Source: Patescibacteria group bacterium (GTDB taxonomy: Bacteria > Patescibacteriota > Patescibacteriia > 2-12-FULL-60-25). From it: 61,782 nt of DNA. Below the pieces are notes generated by a model that ran no database searches, was not told the DNA's origin, and saw only the letters and a program-made list of their open reading frames with translations. Shown piece by piece: positions 39,511 through 47,732 of this stretch; within the stretch, counting starts at the first letter, position 1; every line of letters begins with the position of its first letter. The stretch lies in assembly GCA_029210915.1 (NCBI GenBank), contig JARGGJ010000009.1:1-61782 (forward strand). The letters run 5' to 3'. Both the position numbers and the translations under genes were made by a program.

Positions 39511-39931
39511 ATACTACTTCCAGTCCCATCTGCCTCGCTGTACCCTCTACCATCTTACATGCCGACTCGATTGTTCGGCAGTTAAGATCGGGCATCTTCT
39601 TTTCGGCGATTTCTTTGATTTGTGCTTTGGTAACCTTGCCGATCTTTTCGGCTAAGGGTTTGCCCGAGCCTTTTTTGATACCGGCTGCTTTTTTAAGCAT
39701 TTCAGCAACAGGGGCGACTTTTAAGATAAAGTCGAAAGTTCTGTCCTCATATACTGTGAGTACACAAGGAACAACTTCGCCCATACGGTCGGCGGTAGCG
39801 GCATTAAACTTTGAGCAAAAGTCTGCAATGTTTAAGCCGTGCGGGCCGAGAGCTGTTCCAACCGGAGGAGCAGGGTTTGCCTTGCCACCTTCGATCTGCA
39901 GCTTGATAAGTGTTTTGATTGGTTTGGCCAT
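39509..39931 (-). CDS. rplK: 50S ribosomal protein L11
   Basis: 140 residues, normal. L11 forms the GTPase-associated centre with 23S rRNA. Signatures are [38 protein letters not shown], the [10 protein letters not shown] strand and the C-terminal rRNA-binding [21 protein letters not shown] end ([16 protein letters not shown]). It follows nusG and secE in the usual order but is not followed by rplA. Confidence 0.97.
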   Translation of the reverse strand: MAKPIKTLIKLQIEGGKANPAPPVGTALGPHGLNIADFCSKFNAATADRMGEVVPCVLTVYEDRTFDFILKVAPVAEMLKKAAGIKKGSGKPLAEKIGKVTKAQIKEIAEKKMPDLNCRTIESACKMVEGTARQMGLEVV

Positions 39932-40092
39932 AAATATAACGTCCCGCGTCTATACGTCCCGCGTCCTACGTCTTTTTGATAACAACGTGGGACGATAGTA
40001 CGTGCGACGAGCGACGAATTGGTTAGTTATAAACGTTTCCAGATGTGATGAGAAGCAGCCTACCGGCCGTCACATCTGTCGCACTTACAACA

Positions 40093-40190
40093 TAATCGTT
40101 CATAACGTTAATCCGTTCATAACGAGTTAAGTGGAAAATTACCGGACAAACATCGTTAACTCGTTATAAACGTTACGAACGTTATAAACG
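40093..40190. repeat. AACGTTATAAACG-type palindrome
   Basis: CGTTCATAACGTTAATCCG and CATAACGAGTTAA are mirrored by TTAACTCGTTATAAACG and ACGAACGTTATAAACG. It separates rplK from nusG. Confidence 0.7.
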
Positions 40191-40193
40191 TAT

Positions 40194-40742
40194 TTATATC
40201 TTCTTGATTTGTGTAAAGTCTAATTCTAAAGGTGTTTCGCGGCCGAACATTGAAACCAAGATTTTTACCTTACCGCGTGCTCCATCAATCTCGATAACCT
40301 TGCCTTCGAATCCTTTAAACGGCCCATCTCCAATTTTTACCGGTGAACCTGTTTGGATATCTATTTGATATGCCGGCGCTTCCTCGGATCCTGAGCGTTT
40401 AACCAAGTAATCTACTTCTTCTTTGGAAAGAGGGGATGGCGTTGTGCCGGTGCCAATAAATCCTGTAACGCTTGGTGTGTTTCTAACAATGTACCAAGAG
40501 TCATCCGTCACAATCATCTCAACCAATACATAACCCGGGAATATCTTTTCTTCAACCAATTTACGCTTACCGTTTTTGATCTTGATCTTCTTTTCAACCG
40601 GAACCATTACATTAAAGATCTTATCTTGCATTCCAAAAGAATCGATACGGCGTTTTAAACTGTCTGTAACAGCTTCTTCGTATCCCGAATAGGTATGAAT
40701 GGCATACCAGCGGCGACCAAGGTCTAGGGTTTGTTTTGGCAT
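40194..40742 (-). CDS. nusG: Transcription termination/antitermination protein NusG
   Basis: 182 residues, normal. NusG binds RNA polymerase and couples it to ribosomes or Rho. The NGN domain has RWYAIHTYSGYEEAVTDSLKRRI and FPGYVLVEMIVTDDSWYIVRNTPSVTGFIG; the KOW domain has VKIGDGPFKGFEGKVIEIDGARGKVKILVSMFGRETPLELDF. Upstream lies secE, as in most bacteria. Confidence 0.97.
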   Translation of the reverse strand: MPKQTLDLGRRWYAIHTYSGYEEAVTDSLKRRIDSFGMQDKIFNVMVPVEKKIKIKNGKRKLVEEKIFPGYVLVEMIVTDDSWYIVRNTPSVTGFIGTGTTPSPLSKEEVDYLVKRSGSEEAPAYQIDIQTGSPVKIGDGPFKGFEGKVIEIDGARGKVKILVSMFGRETPLELDFTQIKKI

Positions 40743-40750
40743 AAAAAATT

Positions 40751-40812
40751 AGTTAAAAGTTTATAAAGTTCATCAAGTTTATAAACTTTACGAACTTTTA
40801 TCTTTATGAACT
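40751..40812. repeat. TTTATAAAGTT-type repeat
   Basis: AGTTAAAAGTTTATAAAGTTC mirrored by AAGTTTATAAACTTTACGAACTTTTA; family of 2679-2772. Confidence 0.7.
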
Positions 40813-40818
40813 ATTGCG

Positions 40819-41199
40819 TTATTGGTTGTTAGTTTCTTCGATTGGCAAAGTTTCTATATTGATATCCGCGTTCGGATCAGAGGTTTCAATATCTACTTCA
40901 CTAAAATCAAACTCAGGCTGAATGGGTTGGCCCGATGCATCGGTTGGAACGGTTGTGGGTACAACAGGGGCTTCCGGAACCGCCGCCGGCGCTGTTTGCA
41001 CTGCGCGCTCTACAAGAGTTTTGTTAACCAATTCGGTTAAACCAATATCTAAAACTCCAAAGAATGCCGCCACACTAATGCTGATTACTATTACTAAAAT
41101 GGAGTAACGAGTTGTTACATCTCTGCTTGGCCAAGTTACCTTTGTAAGCTCCTGCCTAGAGGACCTTATGTAGTTCACGAATTTTTCAATGATATTCAT
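40819..41199 (-). CDS. secE: Preprotein translocase subunit SecE with acidic tail
   Basis: 126 residues from ATG 41199 (MNIIEKFVNYIRSSRQELTKVTWPSR). SecE holds the SecY channel together. The amphipathic helix and one membrane helix (about 33-55, YSILVIVISISVAAFFGVLDIGL) match the single-helix form of about 65 residues. The remaining 60 residues are a Pro/Ala/Val-rich then acidic extension, expected outside the membrane, which is uncommon. The promoter is at 41238-41266. Confidence 0.9.
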   Translation of the reverse strand: MNIIEKFVNYIRSSRQELTKVTWPSRDVTTRYSILVIVISISVAAFFGVLDIGLTELVNKTLVERAVQTAPAAVPEAPVVPTTVPTDASGQPIQPEFDFSEVDIETSDPNADINIETLPIEETNNQ

Positions 41200-41210
41200 A
41201 AAATTTGTTC

Positions 41211-41234
41211 TTAAAAAGCCCCCTAAAGGGCAAC
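41211..41234 (-). promoter_or_regulatory. Hairpin with T-run at the 5' end of the secE leader
   Basis: Minus strand GCCC, TTTA, GGGGGC and TTTTT form a hairpin about four bases after the -10 box. It resembles the arrangement at rpsB (12046-12068). Confidence 0.5.
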
Positions 41235-41237
41235 TGG

Positions 41238-41266
41238 AATATAACACGTATTCTTTAAGATGGCAA
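41238..41266 (-). promoter_or_regulatory. secE-nusG promoter
   Basis: Minus strand TTGCCA (41266-41261), 17 bases, TATATT (41243-41238). Confidence 0.7.
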
Positions 41267-41507
41267 TAGTCTCAAACCTTGGCTCATTTCCACTGTGGAT
41301 ATCTTAAAAAATGCTATATTTACACAATATTTTTATTGAAATAGCATTTTTTAAATTACAATTAACAAATAACAAATAATAAAGATTAATCCCTCCGCTC
41401 GCTTTGGTATTTTTGCAGATAAACGCAAGATTTATCTCTAAGGTAACATTTAAACATTTTGTCCCTAAATCCCATTTGGCGTATACTTCTAAATAGTCTT
41501 AATGTAA

Positions 41508-41570
41508 AACGTCATAATGTCATAACGTCATAACGAAGCTCCGTTAAGACTTTAAGACGTTATGACTTGT
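41508..41570. repeat. AACGTCATAACG-type palindrome
   Basis: AACGTCATAATGTCATAACGTC on the left is mirrored by GACTTTAAGACGTTATGAC on the right. Same family as 28691-28794. Confidence 0.75.
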
Positions 41571-41581
41571 CCCTAAGTAAT

Positions 41582-43510
41582 ATGAAATACCCCAAACTCT
41601 TCAGCAAAGCCAAAATCGGTACGCTGAAACTCAAAAACCGATTGGTTATGCCTCCCATGGTGCGTAACTATGCCGACGAAGCCGGCAAAGCCACCGACAG
41701 ATATATCGAGCACATCAACCGTATCGCTTTTGGTGGCGCGGGTTTGCTTATTTTGGAGGCTTCTCACGTTAACCTTGAAGGCCGTGGGTTTTTAAACCAA
41801 CTTGGCATTCATTCCGACTCTTGCTTGCCCGGGCTTAAAAAACTTGTCAAAGTTGCTCACGATCACGATGCGGCCATCGCTATCCAGCTTTATCATGCCG
41901 GCCGGCAAACCCACTCTTCTGTCACAGGTAAAAAACCGGTAGCCCCATCTGCCATTCCCTGCCCGGTAATGCAAGATAAACCGCGCGCACTCACTCAAAA
42001 AGAAATTCAAAAAATCGTAAAAGATTTTGGCAAAGCCGCCGCAAGAGCACAAAAAGCCGGCTTCGACGCAGTCGAGATCCATTCCGCTCACGGCTATCTC
42101 ATTCAGCAATTCCTATCACCTTACTCCAATACCCGCACCGACAGCTACGGTGGAAGTTTTGAAAACCGCATGCGGTTTTTGCTCGAGATAATGGAATCTG
42201 TCCAAAAAAATGTTGGCGCAACTTTCCCCGTCATAGTCCGTATCTCCGGCGAAGAAATGGTTGAAGGCGGACTCGAGATCAAAGAAATGAGTAAAGTCGC
42301 GGAGCTTTTGGAATCTGCCGGCGCGGATGCCGTCCATGTCACCTCCGGCAACTACGGCTCTTACGCCGAGGGCCATCTTATCCCACCTATGGCGATAAAA
42401 GACGGCATCAACATACCGCTCGCAAAGGCCATCAAGAAAAAAGTTAAAATCCCCGTAATCGCAGTCGCCAAAATCCGTACACCCGAGCTTGCCGAAAAAA
42501 CTCTCAAAGAAGGCTCGGCGGATTTTATTGCTATCGGTCGTTCACTCCTCGCGGATCCTGACTGGCCCAAAAAAGCCAAAGCCGGGCAAGCTAAAGAAAT
42601 CAATCAATGTATCGCTTGCAATCAAGGCTGTATCTCACGCCTATTCGCGGGCCAAGATGTTTGGTGCACGGTCAATCCAAAATGCGGCCGCGAGATTGAA
42701 TTTGGCAAACAAGAACAATCGCCCAAAAAACTTTTGGTAATCGGTGGCGGGCCGGGTGGCCTCACCGCGGCAATAATAGCCGCAGAGCGCGGTCATCAAG
42801 TAACTCTCTACGAAGAATCGGATAAACTTGGCGGTCAACTTAGCGCGGCCGCGGCACCTCCGCACCGCGAAGACTGGGAAACTTTCCGCAAATCCTTAAT
42901 TCGCCAAGTCAAAGCCTTGCCTATCGAAGTAATTCTCGATCACAAATGCACACTGGAAGATGCCAAAGCCGGCAAATTCGACGCGGCCATTGTGGCCACG
43001 GGTTCCAAAACCTCTGTGCCAAAAATCTCCGGCGTAGAAAACTCCAATGTCATTCTCGCTCGCGATCTTTTTGAGGGTAAAGTGGAGGCAAAAGGCAAAG
43101 TTGTTGTGGTTGGAGGTGGTTGTATGGGAGCGCAAACAGCAGAATATTTGGCAGTCAAAAATCACGAAGTTACACTGGTTGAACTCACGGAAAACATAGC
43201 CATGGAAGCCCCAACCGACGATCGTCACCTCCTTCTGGGCCGATTGGAAAAACTCGAAGTTAAAACCATGTTAAAAACCAAGGTCCTAAAAATCCAACCC
43301 GATGGTGTTTTGGTACACACTCACGAACAGGGCAAACGTCATCTTCCCGCAGACACTGTCGTGCTTTGCTTGGGTTCTAAACCCGATGAAAGTTTTGGCT
43401 ATAAATTAAAATTCGCAATCAACAACGTCCAAATAATCGGCGATGCCAAAGACGCCAGAAGAGTTACCGATGCAGTTGCAGAGGGCGGGCTGGCAGTGCT
43501 TGGGGTGTAA
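41582..43510 (+). CDS. NADH:flavin oxidoreductase / 2,4-dienoyl-CoA reductase-like
   Basis: 642 residues. The first 340 form an old-yellow-enzyme FMN barrel (KNRLVMPPMVRNYA, IQLYHAGRQTH, HSAHGYLIQQFLSPYSNTRTDSYGGSFENR). Cysteines in CIACNQGC and VWCTVNPKCG suit a [4Fe-4S] cluster. Two dinucleotide motifs follow: LVIGGGPGGLTAAIIAAERGHQVTLYE (FAD) and VVVVGGGCMGAQTAEYLAVKNHEVTLVE (NAD(P)H). This is the FadH/BaiCD/TMADH architecture, reducing activated C=C bonds. The substrate is unknown. The ATG at 41582 matches the family start. Such a complex enzyme is unusual in a reduced genome and suggests acquisition. Confidence 0.9.
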   Translation: MKYPKLFSKAKIGTLKLKNRLVMPPMVRNYADEAGKATDRYIEHINRIAFGGAGLLILEASHVNLEGRGFLNQLGIHSDSCLPGLKKLVKVAHDHDAAIAIQLYHAGRQTHSSVTGKKPVAPSAIPCPVMQDKPRALTQKEIQKIVKDFGKAAARAQKAGFDAVEIHSAHGYLIQQFLSPYSNTRTDSYGGSFENRMRFLLEIMESVQKNVGATFPVIVRISGEEMVEGGLEIKEMSKVAELLESAGADAVHVTSGNYGSYAEGHLIPPMAIKDGINIPLAKAIKKKVKIPVIAVAKIRTPELAEKTLKEGSADFIAIGRSLLADPDWPKKAKAGQAKEINQCIACNQGCISRLFAGQDVWCTVNPKCGREIEFGKQEQSPKKLLVIGGGPGGLTAAIIAAERGHQVTLYEESDKLGGQLSAAAAPPHREDWETFRKSLIRQVKALPIEVILDHKCTLEDAKAGKFDAAIVATGSKTSVPKISGVENSNVILARDLFEGKVEAKGKVVVVGGGCMGAQTAEYLAVKNHEVTLVELTENIAMEAPTDDRHLLLGRLEKLEVKTMLKTKVLKIQPDGVLVHTHEQGKRHLPADTVVLCLGSKPDESFGYKLKFAINNVQIIGDAKDARRVTDAVAEGGLAVLGV

Positions 43511-43560
43511 TCTCCCAATCGCGTTTAACGCGATGTCCCTCTTTGCTAAGGAGAGTAACT
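43510..43560. repeat. CCCTCTTTGCTAAGGAGAG palindrome after the reductase gene
   Basis: AATCTCCCAATCGCGTTTAACGCGATGTCCCTCTTTGCTAAGGAG has nested palindromes; a diverged member of the family in queA, again at the 3' end of a gene. Confidence 0.65.
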
Positions 43561-43847
43561 AAGTAGCTTTTTCCGCCTGCTTCGCTAACATTGCGTTGCG
43601 GATAGGTAAAGATGGTTTAATCTATTATGTGTCGATTACCCGAGGCTTGTTGTGTTAGTGTGAAAGAAAATTTTTTCTATAGATGCCTCACGGGTGCTAC
43701 CTCATAATAGCTCATTGGAATTCAGATGGGTACATGATAGTGAGAAGAGCAATAATCCAAAAAATATTTCCTCAGTTAATAGATCAATTAGGTGTTGGCC
43801 ATGAGCAACACTCTAAATATTATGAATAAACTTTTAAAATAATTTTT
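43561..43847. other. Spacer with a possible gene remnant
   Basis: No convincing gene. A 31-codon ORF (43734-43829, MIVRRAIIQKIFPQLIDQLG) reads like the piece of a real protein but has no Shine-Dalgarno and no recognisable domain. It may be the end of a decayed gene. Confidence 0.3.
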
Positions 43848-44144
43848 ATGAACCTCCTCGATCGTATCACCTGGCATTGGTATGGTGATATCCTCCCTTG
43901 GCTTCGTGTCCGTGGTAAATTTTACTATTGGTGCTTGCGCTACGGCGGTAAAAAGCGTATACCCAAAGAGGTGATAGCCCGCGCCATGGAAAAATCCATC
44001 GAGCGCATGAACCGCAACCTTAAGTTGGCGCAAGATAGCATCCCACTCGAAGACATGAGCGAGGAGGAACGGTTGGCACTGCGAGATATGCGCATGCAAG
44101 CAGGGGAATTAGGCTCTGAACTCAAAAATTTGCATCACGAATAA
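43848..44144 (+). CDS. Small helical protein, unknown
   Basis: 98 residues. The N-terminus is aromatic (MNLLDRITWHWYGDILPWLRVRGKFYYWCLRYGGKKRIP), followed by two charged helices (VIARAMEKSIERMNRNLKLAQ and MSEEERLALRDMRMQAGELGSELKNL). No membrane helix is present. It could be a peripheral or nucleic-acid-binding protein; no family is recognised. No Shine-Dalgarno is seen. Confidence 0.6.
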   Translation: MNLLDRITWHWYGDILPWLRVRGKFYYWCLRYGGKKRIPKEVIARAMEKSIERMNRNLKLAQDSIPLEDMSEEERLALRDMRMQAGELGSELKNLHHE

Positions 44145-44492
44145 GAAATAACAAATTTCTCAATTTTAAAACTAAAATCAATTACTTCAGGATGACTTAA
44201 AATTTACATAGGTCCATAAGGAAACTTTACAGGCATAACCGAGCATCCGAATCCGATCTCCGACAAAGCTAAAATCTTAAAAATAGGAGGTCGCTGAAAA
44301 AACCTCACTCTAAAAAGCTCCATTGGCGTCGGTGAATCTAAAGTGGATATTTCTTTTTAAAAAGATGTTGTCCATTTCATGTAATATATAATATGTAGCA
44401 TGTAACACTCGGCAATAGTAGATAATGGATATTGTATGACAATTAGCGTGTAGCATGTAATAATTAATCTTAATATTCGTTAATATATTTAT
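44145..44492. other. Spacer without recognisable gene
   Basis: 348 bases of AT-rich sequence with ATGTAGCATGTAA-type short repeats near 44393 and 44450. Nothing else is supported. Confidence 0.5.
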
Positions 44493-45362
44493 ATGCAAAA
44501 CAATAAAACATTCTACAACATATTAATTGGCTCGGTTGTGGCACTTGCTATCATAGTTGGCACCTATACCGCGCTCAAATACATTGGCAATAATCGCAAT
44601 ATCAATGAAGCGGTAAACACTCCGGAGCAGTCCGTAAATGAATTTTACGGTTCATGGATTAATTATGAGGGTAATCCCATGGTAGATAAAATCTACCGAA
44701 ATAACCCCCTCATAACAGCCGGTCTCACCCAACAAATAGATTCCATCTTGGCATCATTTGATAAAAGCGGTTACGACCCGGTTTTATGCGCACAAGACAA
44801 ACCTCAAAACTTTAGCCTGGGTGTGGTCACCGTAGACGGTAACAATGCGAGTGTTGTGCTAACCGAAAACTTCGGCGGATCCGAAAAAAACATTATCGTC
44901 TCTCTTAAAAAAGATACCAACTGGCAGATTGATAATATAATTTGCGAAGAAGGCGAAGTGGGAGAAGGGGATTTAAACCAAAGCATTTCTCCTGCGGTTC
45001 AAAATTTGGTTAGCGAATATATTAAAAACAATATTAGCGAACTTAGCCCTGAGGAAGCGGTTTTAGGCGGCAAGTTTTATGTCACGAACATTAAATTCCA
45101 ATCTCCTACTACGGCAATCGTAGATTATGAAGATGGCCACATCGTTTTAACGGCCCGAGCTGAATTCACAATTCCTAAAGCCGGTTCGGTAGAAATAACA
45201 GATTTCGAAGTCATGCCTCCCGCGCCTCCGGTTGGCCAATCCGGCGGTAACGGCCTCTGTATCGACAAATGCGGTGATGGTATTTGCGATGAAATGGTTT
45301 GCATGGGAGAGGGTTGCCCCTGCGCAGAAACCCCGGAATCCTGCCCCAAGGATTGCCGGTAA
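44493..45362 (+). CDS. Membrane-anchored secreted protein with C-terminal Cys-rich motif
   Basis: 289 residues. One N-terminal helix (about 9-31, ILIGSVVALAIIVGTYTALKYI) anchors an outer domain whose start SVNEFYGSWINYEGNPM and internal duplication (two halves with LVSEYI/ITAGLTQQID) recall DUF3828-like proteins. The C-terminal 40 residues, CIDKCGDGICDEMVCMGEGCPCAETPESCPKDC, are the CGDGIC-type Cys motif of many surface proteins in CPR and archaea. TAATAT ends six bases before the ATG, consistent with a leaderless message. Confidence 0.7.
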   Translation: MQNNKTFYNILIGSVVALAIIVGTYTALKYIGNNRNINEAVNTPEQSVNEFYGSWINYEGNPMVDKIYRNNPLITAGLTQQIDSILASFDKSGYDPVLCAQDKPQNFSLGVVTVDGNNASVVLTENFGGSEKNIIVSLKKDTNWQIDNIICEEGEVGEGDLNQSISPAVQNLVSEYIKNNISELSPEEAVLGGKFYVTNIKFQSPTTAIVDYEDGHIVLTARAEFTIPKAGSVEITDFEVMPPAPPVGQSGGNGLCIDKCGDGICDEMVCMGEGCPCAETPESCPKDCR

Positions 45363-45511
45363 AAATACAACTTTAAATATTAAATCTAGCAGTAAAAACC
45401 GATTACAAACTGCTAGATTTTTTTATATAATATTTTATTACAGACTGAATACTGGACTTGGGTTTATGTTCAATGTACGAAGCAGTGCATACGATGTACA
45501 ATATTATTAAT

Positions 45512-45790
45512 ATGTTAAAGAAAAACGAAGGTCTATTGGACCGCTTACTCCGTGCAACTGCGGGTACGGTACTTTTGCTCGCCGGTCTATTGTGGCTAAC
45601 CGGATTATGGGCTTGGGTCGCCATCATCTTATCTGCGCTTTTATTCTTCACCGCCATCACAGGCCACTGCATGCCATACGCCTGGATAAAATTCAACACC
45701 TTAAAACTCGGCATCGGCATCCCCAAATGGGCAGTCTGGCTCTGGCTTGCAATCCTAGCCATCGGTTTTTTTTACGTTTATTTTAGATAA
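45512..45790 (+). CDS. DUF2892-like small membrane protein
   Basis: 92 residues from ATG 45512 (MLKKNEGLLDRLLRATAGTVLL). Two or three short helices, with the DUF2892 pattern of a polar N-terminus ending in LR-A-G, then a helix pair, then TGHCMPYAW in place of the usual TG-C-x-Y. The role is unknown; some relatives accompany rhodaneses. Longer upstream starts lie in AT-rich spacer. Confidence 0.7.
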   Translation: MLKKNEGLLDRLLRATAGTVLLLAGLLWLTGLWAWVAIILSALLFFTAITGHCMPYAWIKFNTLKLGIGIPKWAVWLWLAILAIGFFYVYFR

Positions 45791-45993
45791 ACTTAATCGT
45801 CAAACGTCACCAAAGCCCTCGTTGAAATAAAATTTTCAGAAAGTGCTGGTTCATAAGATCAAACGGGGTTTGGGGTGAGAGTTGAGCAGCGGGTAAATTG
45901 TAGGAAAAAGACAGAAAGAAGCGAATTCGAAACCCCAAAAGCTTTTGCTTACAAAAAGTGAGTCGCCGAAGGCAATAACTTAAACCCGAAGCT
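45791..45993. other. Spacer, no gene recognised
   Basis: Moderately GC-rich sequence with ACGGGGTTTGGGG and GAAACCCC as possible pairing arms. No ORF of note. Confidence 0.3.
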
Positions 45994-46022
45994 AAAAAAA
46001 TCGAGCACTGCTCGATTTTTTA
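45994..46022 (-). terminator. Terminator of the DUF4230 gene
   Basis: AAAAAATCGAGCA and TGCTCGATTTTTT form a stem with T-run on the minus strand; it is symmetric. Confidence 0.75.
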
Positions 46023-46039
46023 ATTCTTTCATTTTTTCA

Positions 46040-46639
46040 TTATTTAATTTCTACATTTATATTTTTCCCCTCAGCAACATACCCCAGCATCTGCCTCACT
46101 TCTTCCTTAGCCCTATCTGTCGCCCTCGCCACAAACTCTTCCTGAGTCGCCGTCTCCTCGGCTATTTTTGATAGCTCGTTCAAGGCTTCATTGTATCCAT
46201 CCTGGCTCTGCAATAATCTTTTTAAAATACCTTGTTGATTTTGCACTTCGATGGGTCCAACCAATCTGACATTAAAAAGTGTCGCACCGGGGATTTTTAT
46301 CGTAATCACATCATCCGCAATCACCACATCTTCAGCCGACACATTGGCAAGATCGATTCCCATATTAACTTCCATTGCTCCTCGTGCAGTTATCGTCTGC
46401 CCAAAGAAAAAATCTTTAAAAGCACTGCCACTGGTCTTTTCAATCGTCACCGGTTGGTCAAATATATAAGTCTGCGTCACCAAAAAACCTCTGTCGCGAA
46501 GCGCGGTTAAAATAACTTGCGCGTCAACATTACGAGTGTACTCAGCCGGCCGTGAAACAGTCCACCCCGCATAAAAACCAAAACCCGCAAGTAATATCAT
46601 TAGTAAGCCTAAAACAATGTATAAATCTCTTGTTCTCAT
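46040..46639 (-). CDS. DUF4230 family membrane-anchored protein
   Basis: 199 residues. One N-terminal helix (about 7-28, IVLGLLMILLAGFGFYAGW) is followed by an outer domain with LRDRGFLVTQTYIFDQPVTIEK, GTIxARGxxEVNMGIDLANV-like (TITARGAMEVNMGIDLANVSAEDV), and ITIKIPGATLFNVRLVGPIEV, the DUF4230 signature. The function is unknown. It has its own terminator. Confidence 0.78.
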   Translation of the reverse strand: MRTRDLYIVLGLLMILLAGFGFYAGWTVSRPAEYTRNVDAQVILTALRDRGFLVTQTYIFDQPVTIEKTSGSAFKDFFFGQTITARGAMEVNMGIDLANVSAEDVVIADDVITIKIPGATLFNVRLVGPIEVQNQQGILKRLLQSQDGYNEALNELSKIAEETATQEEFVARATDRAKEEVRQMLGYVAEGKNINVEIK

Positions 46640-46761
46640 ATGGTAAGAATGTAGCTTAAAAAGACAAAATAATCAACTGATTGTCATTCTTCGTTATTAC
46701 GAATACAATTAATGTGCTACAATTTGGTTATTATCAAGTAATCCTTAATTATAAATGAATT

Positions 46762-47628
46762 ATGTACAAACAATTTATTGTGTTCTTCTCACTTTTTGCT
46801 TTGTTAGCCGGTTTTACACCCGCACAAGCCCAAACCGCACTGCAAGCCGGCGATCTTATCAAAGGGTCGACTCAAGCTGTTTACTATTATCATACGGATG
46901 GCAAGCGCTATGTTTTTCCTACGGAAAAAACTTACTTTAGTTGGTATTCAAATTTTGATGATGTTAAAATAATCAGCGATGAGCAATTGGGAGAAATAAC
47001 AATAGGTGGAAATGTTACCTATAGTCCCAATAAAGTAATGCTAAAGATTACAACCGATCCGCGTGTTTACGTGGTCAGCTTTGGCGGAGTATTGCGCCAT
47101 ATAGATAGTGAAGCACTCGCAACAGAATTGTATGGTGATGATTGGGCAAAAAAAATTCACGATCTGCCGGATGCATTCTTTATCAATTATAATGTCGGTG
47201 AACCGCTAACTCACATCGATCAATTTATTGGCGGATCAATATACAGCATCTCGAAAGAGCTTGCTTCACGTGGTTCATCACCTTCGATCGTGATGCCTAC
47301 CGGGGATTATACTTATGATAAGGCAACAGGTGAAATAAAACGCAGCTCGGATGATTCAGTCTTCTTTATCAATCCAAAACACACACATGAGCTAGCGGCC
47401 GATTCTATAGTTTGGTACATCCAAGGAATTAAAGATAATCAATTAATTGTTTGGGAAACGGGTTATGATAATTCCCCGGGCCCTTGCTTTAATCCGTTTG
47501 CAAGTGAAGACAATACCTTTTATGCAATCGATTTAGCTGATCCAAACAATTGGGCGGGCTATTATCCAACCGATCTTGAGAAAGAAATCGGAAATTTAGA
47601 AATAGATGCCTGTACGCAATCAATTTAA
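46762..47628 (+). CDS. Secreted surface protein with 'DGKRYVFP' module
   Basis: 288 residues. The signal peptide (1-23) ends at AQAQ. Residues about 30-145 form the CPR surface module GDLIKGSTQAVYYYHTDGKRYVFPTEKTYFSWY through HIDSEALATELYGDDWAKKIHDLPDAFFINY. The rest is a less conserved beta-rich domain with two C-terminal cysteines. The protein is probably at the cell surface. It lies next to another secreted protein with similar outer repeats (47733), and has its own terminator. Confidence 0.75.
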   Translation: MYKQFIVFFSLFALLAGFTPAQAQTALQAGDLIKGSTQAVYYYHTDGKRYVFPTEKTYFSWYSNFDDVKIISDEQLGEITIGGNVTYSPNKVMLKITTDPRVYVVSFGGVLRHIDSEALATELYGDDWAKKIHDLPDAFFINYNVGEPLTHIDQFIGGSIYSISKELASRGSSPSIVMPTGDYTYDKATGEIKRSSDDSVFFINPKHTHELAADSIVWYIQGIKDNQLIVWETGYDNSPGPCFNPFASEDNTFYAIDLADPNNWAGYYPTDLEKEIGNLEIDACTQSI

Positions 47629-47649
47629 AAAATATATTAATAAAACAAG

Positions 47650-47676
47650 TAAGCCTCCTCAATGGGAGGCTTTTTG
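47650..47676 (+). terminator. Terminator after the 46762 gene
   Basis: AAGCCTCC and GGGAGGCTT form the stem, followed by TTTTT. Confidence 0.85.
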
Positions 47677-47732
47677 TTGCTTCGTACAAAACTACATGCT
47701 AACTTTAATTTAAGATTATTAGCCTCAACTTT

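Noticed and set aside
43734-43829. 31-codon ORF as a gene
   Set aside because: Too short, no start signal; noted only as possible remnant.
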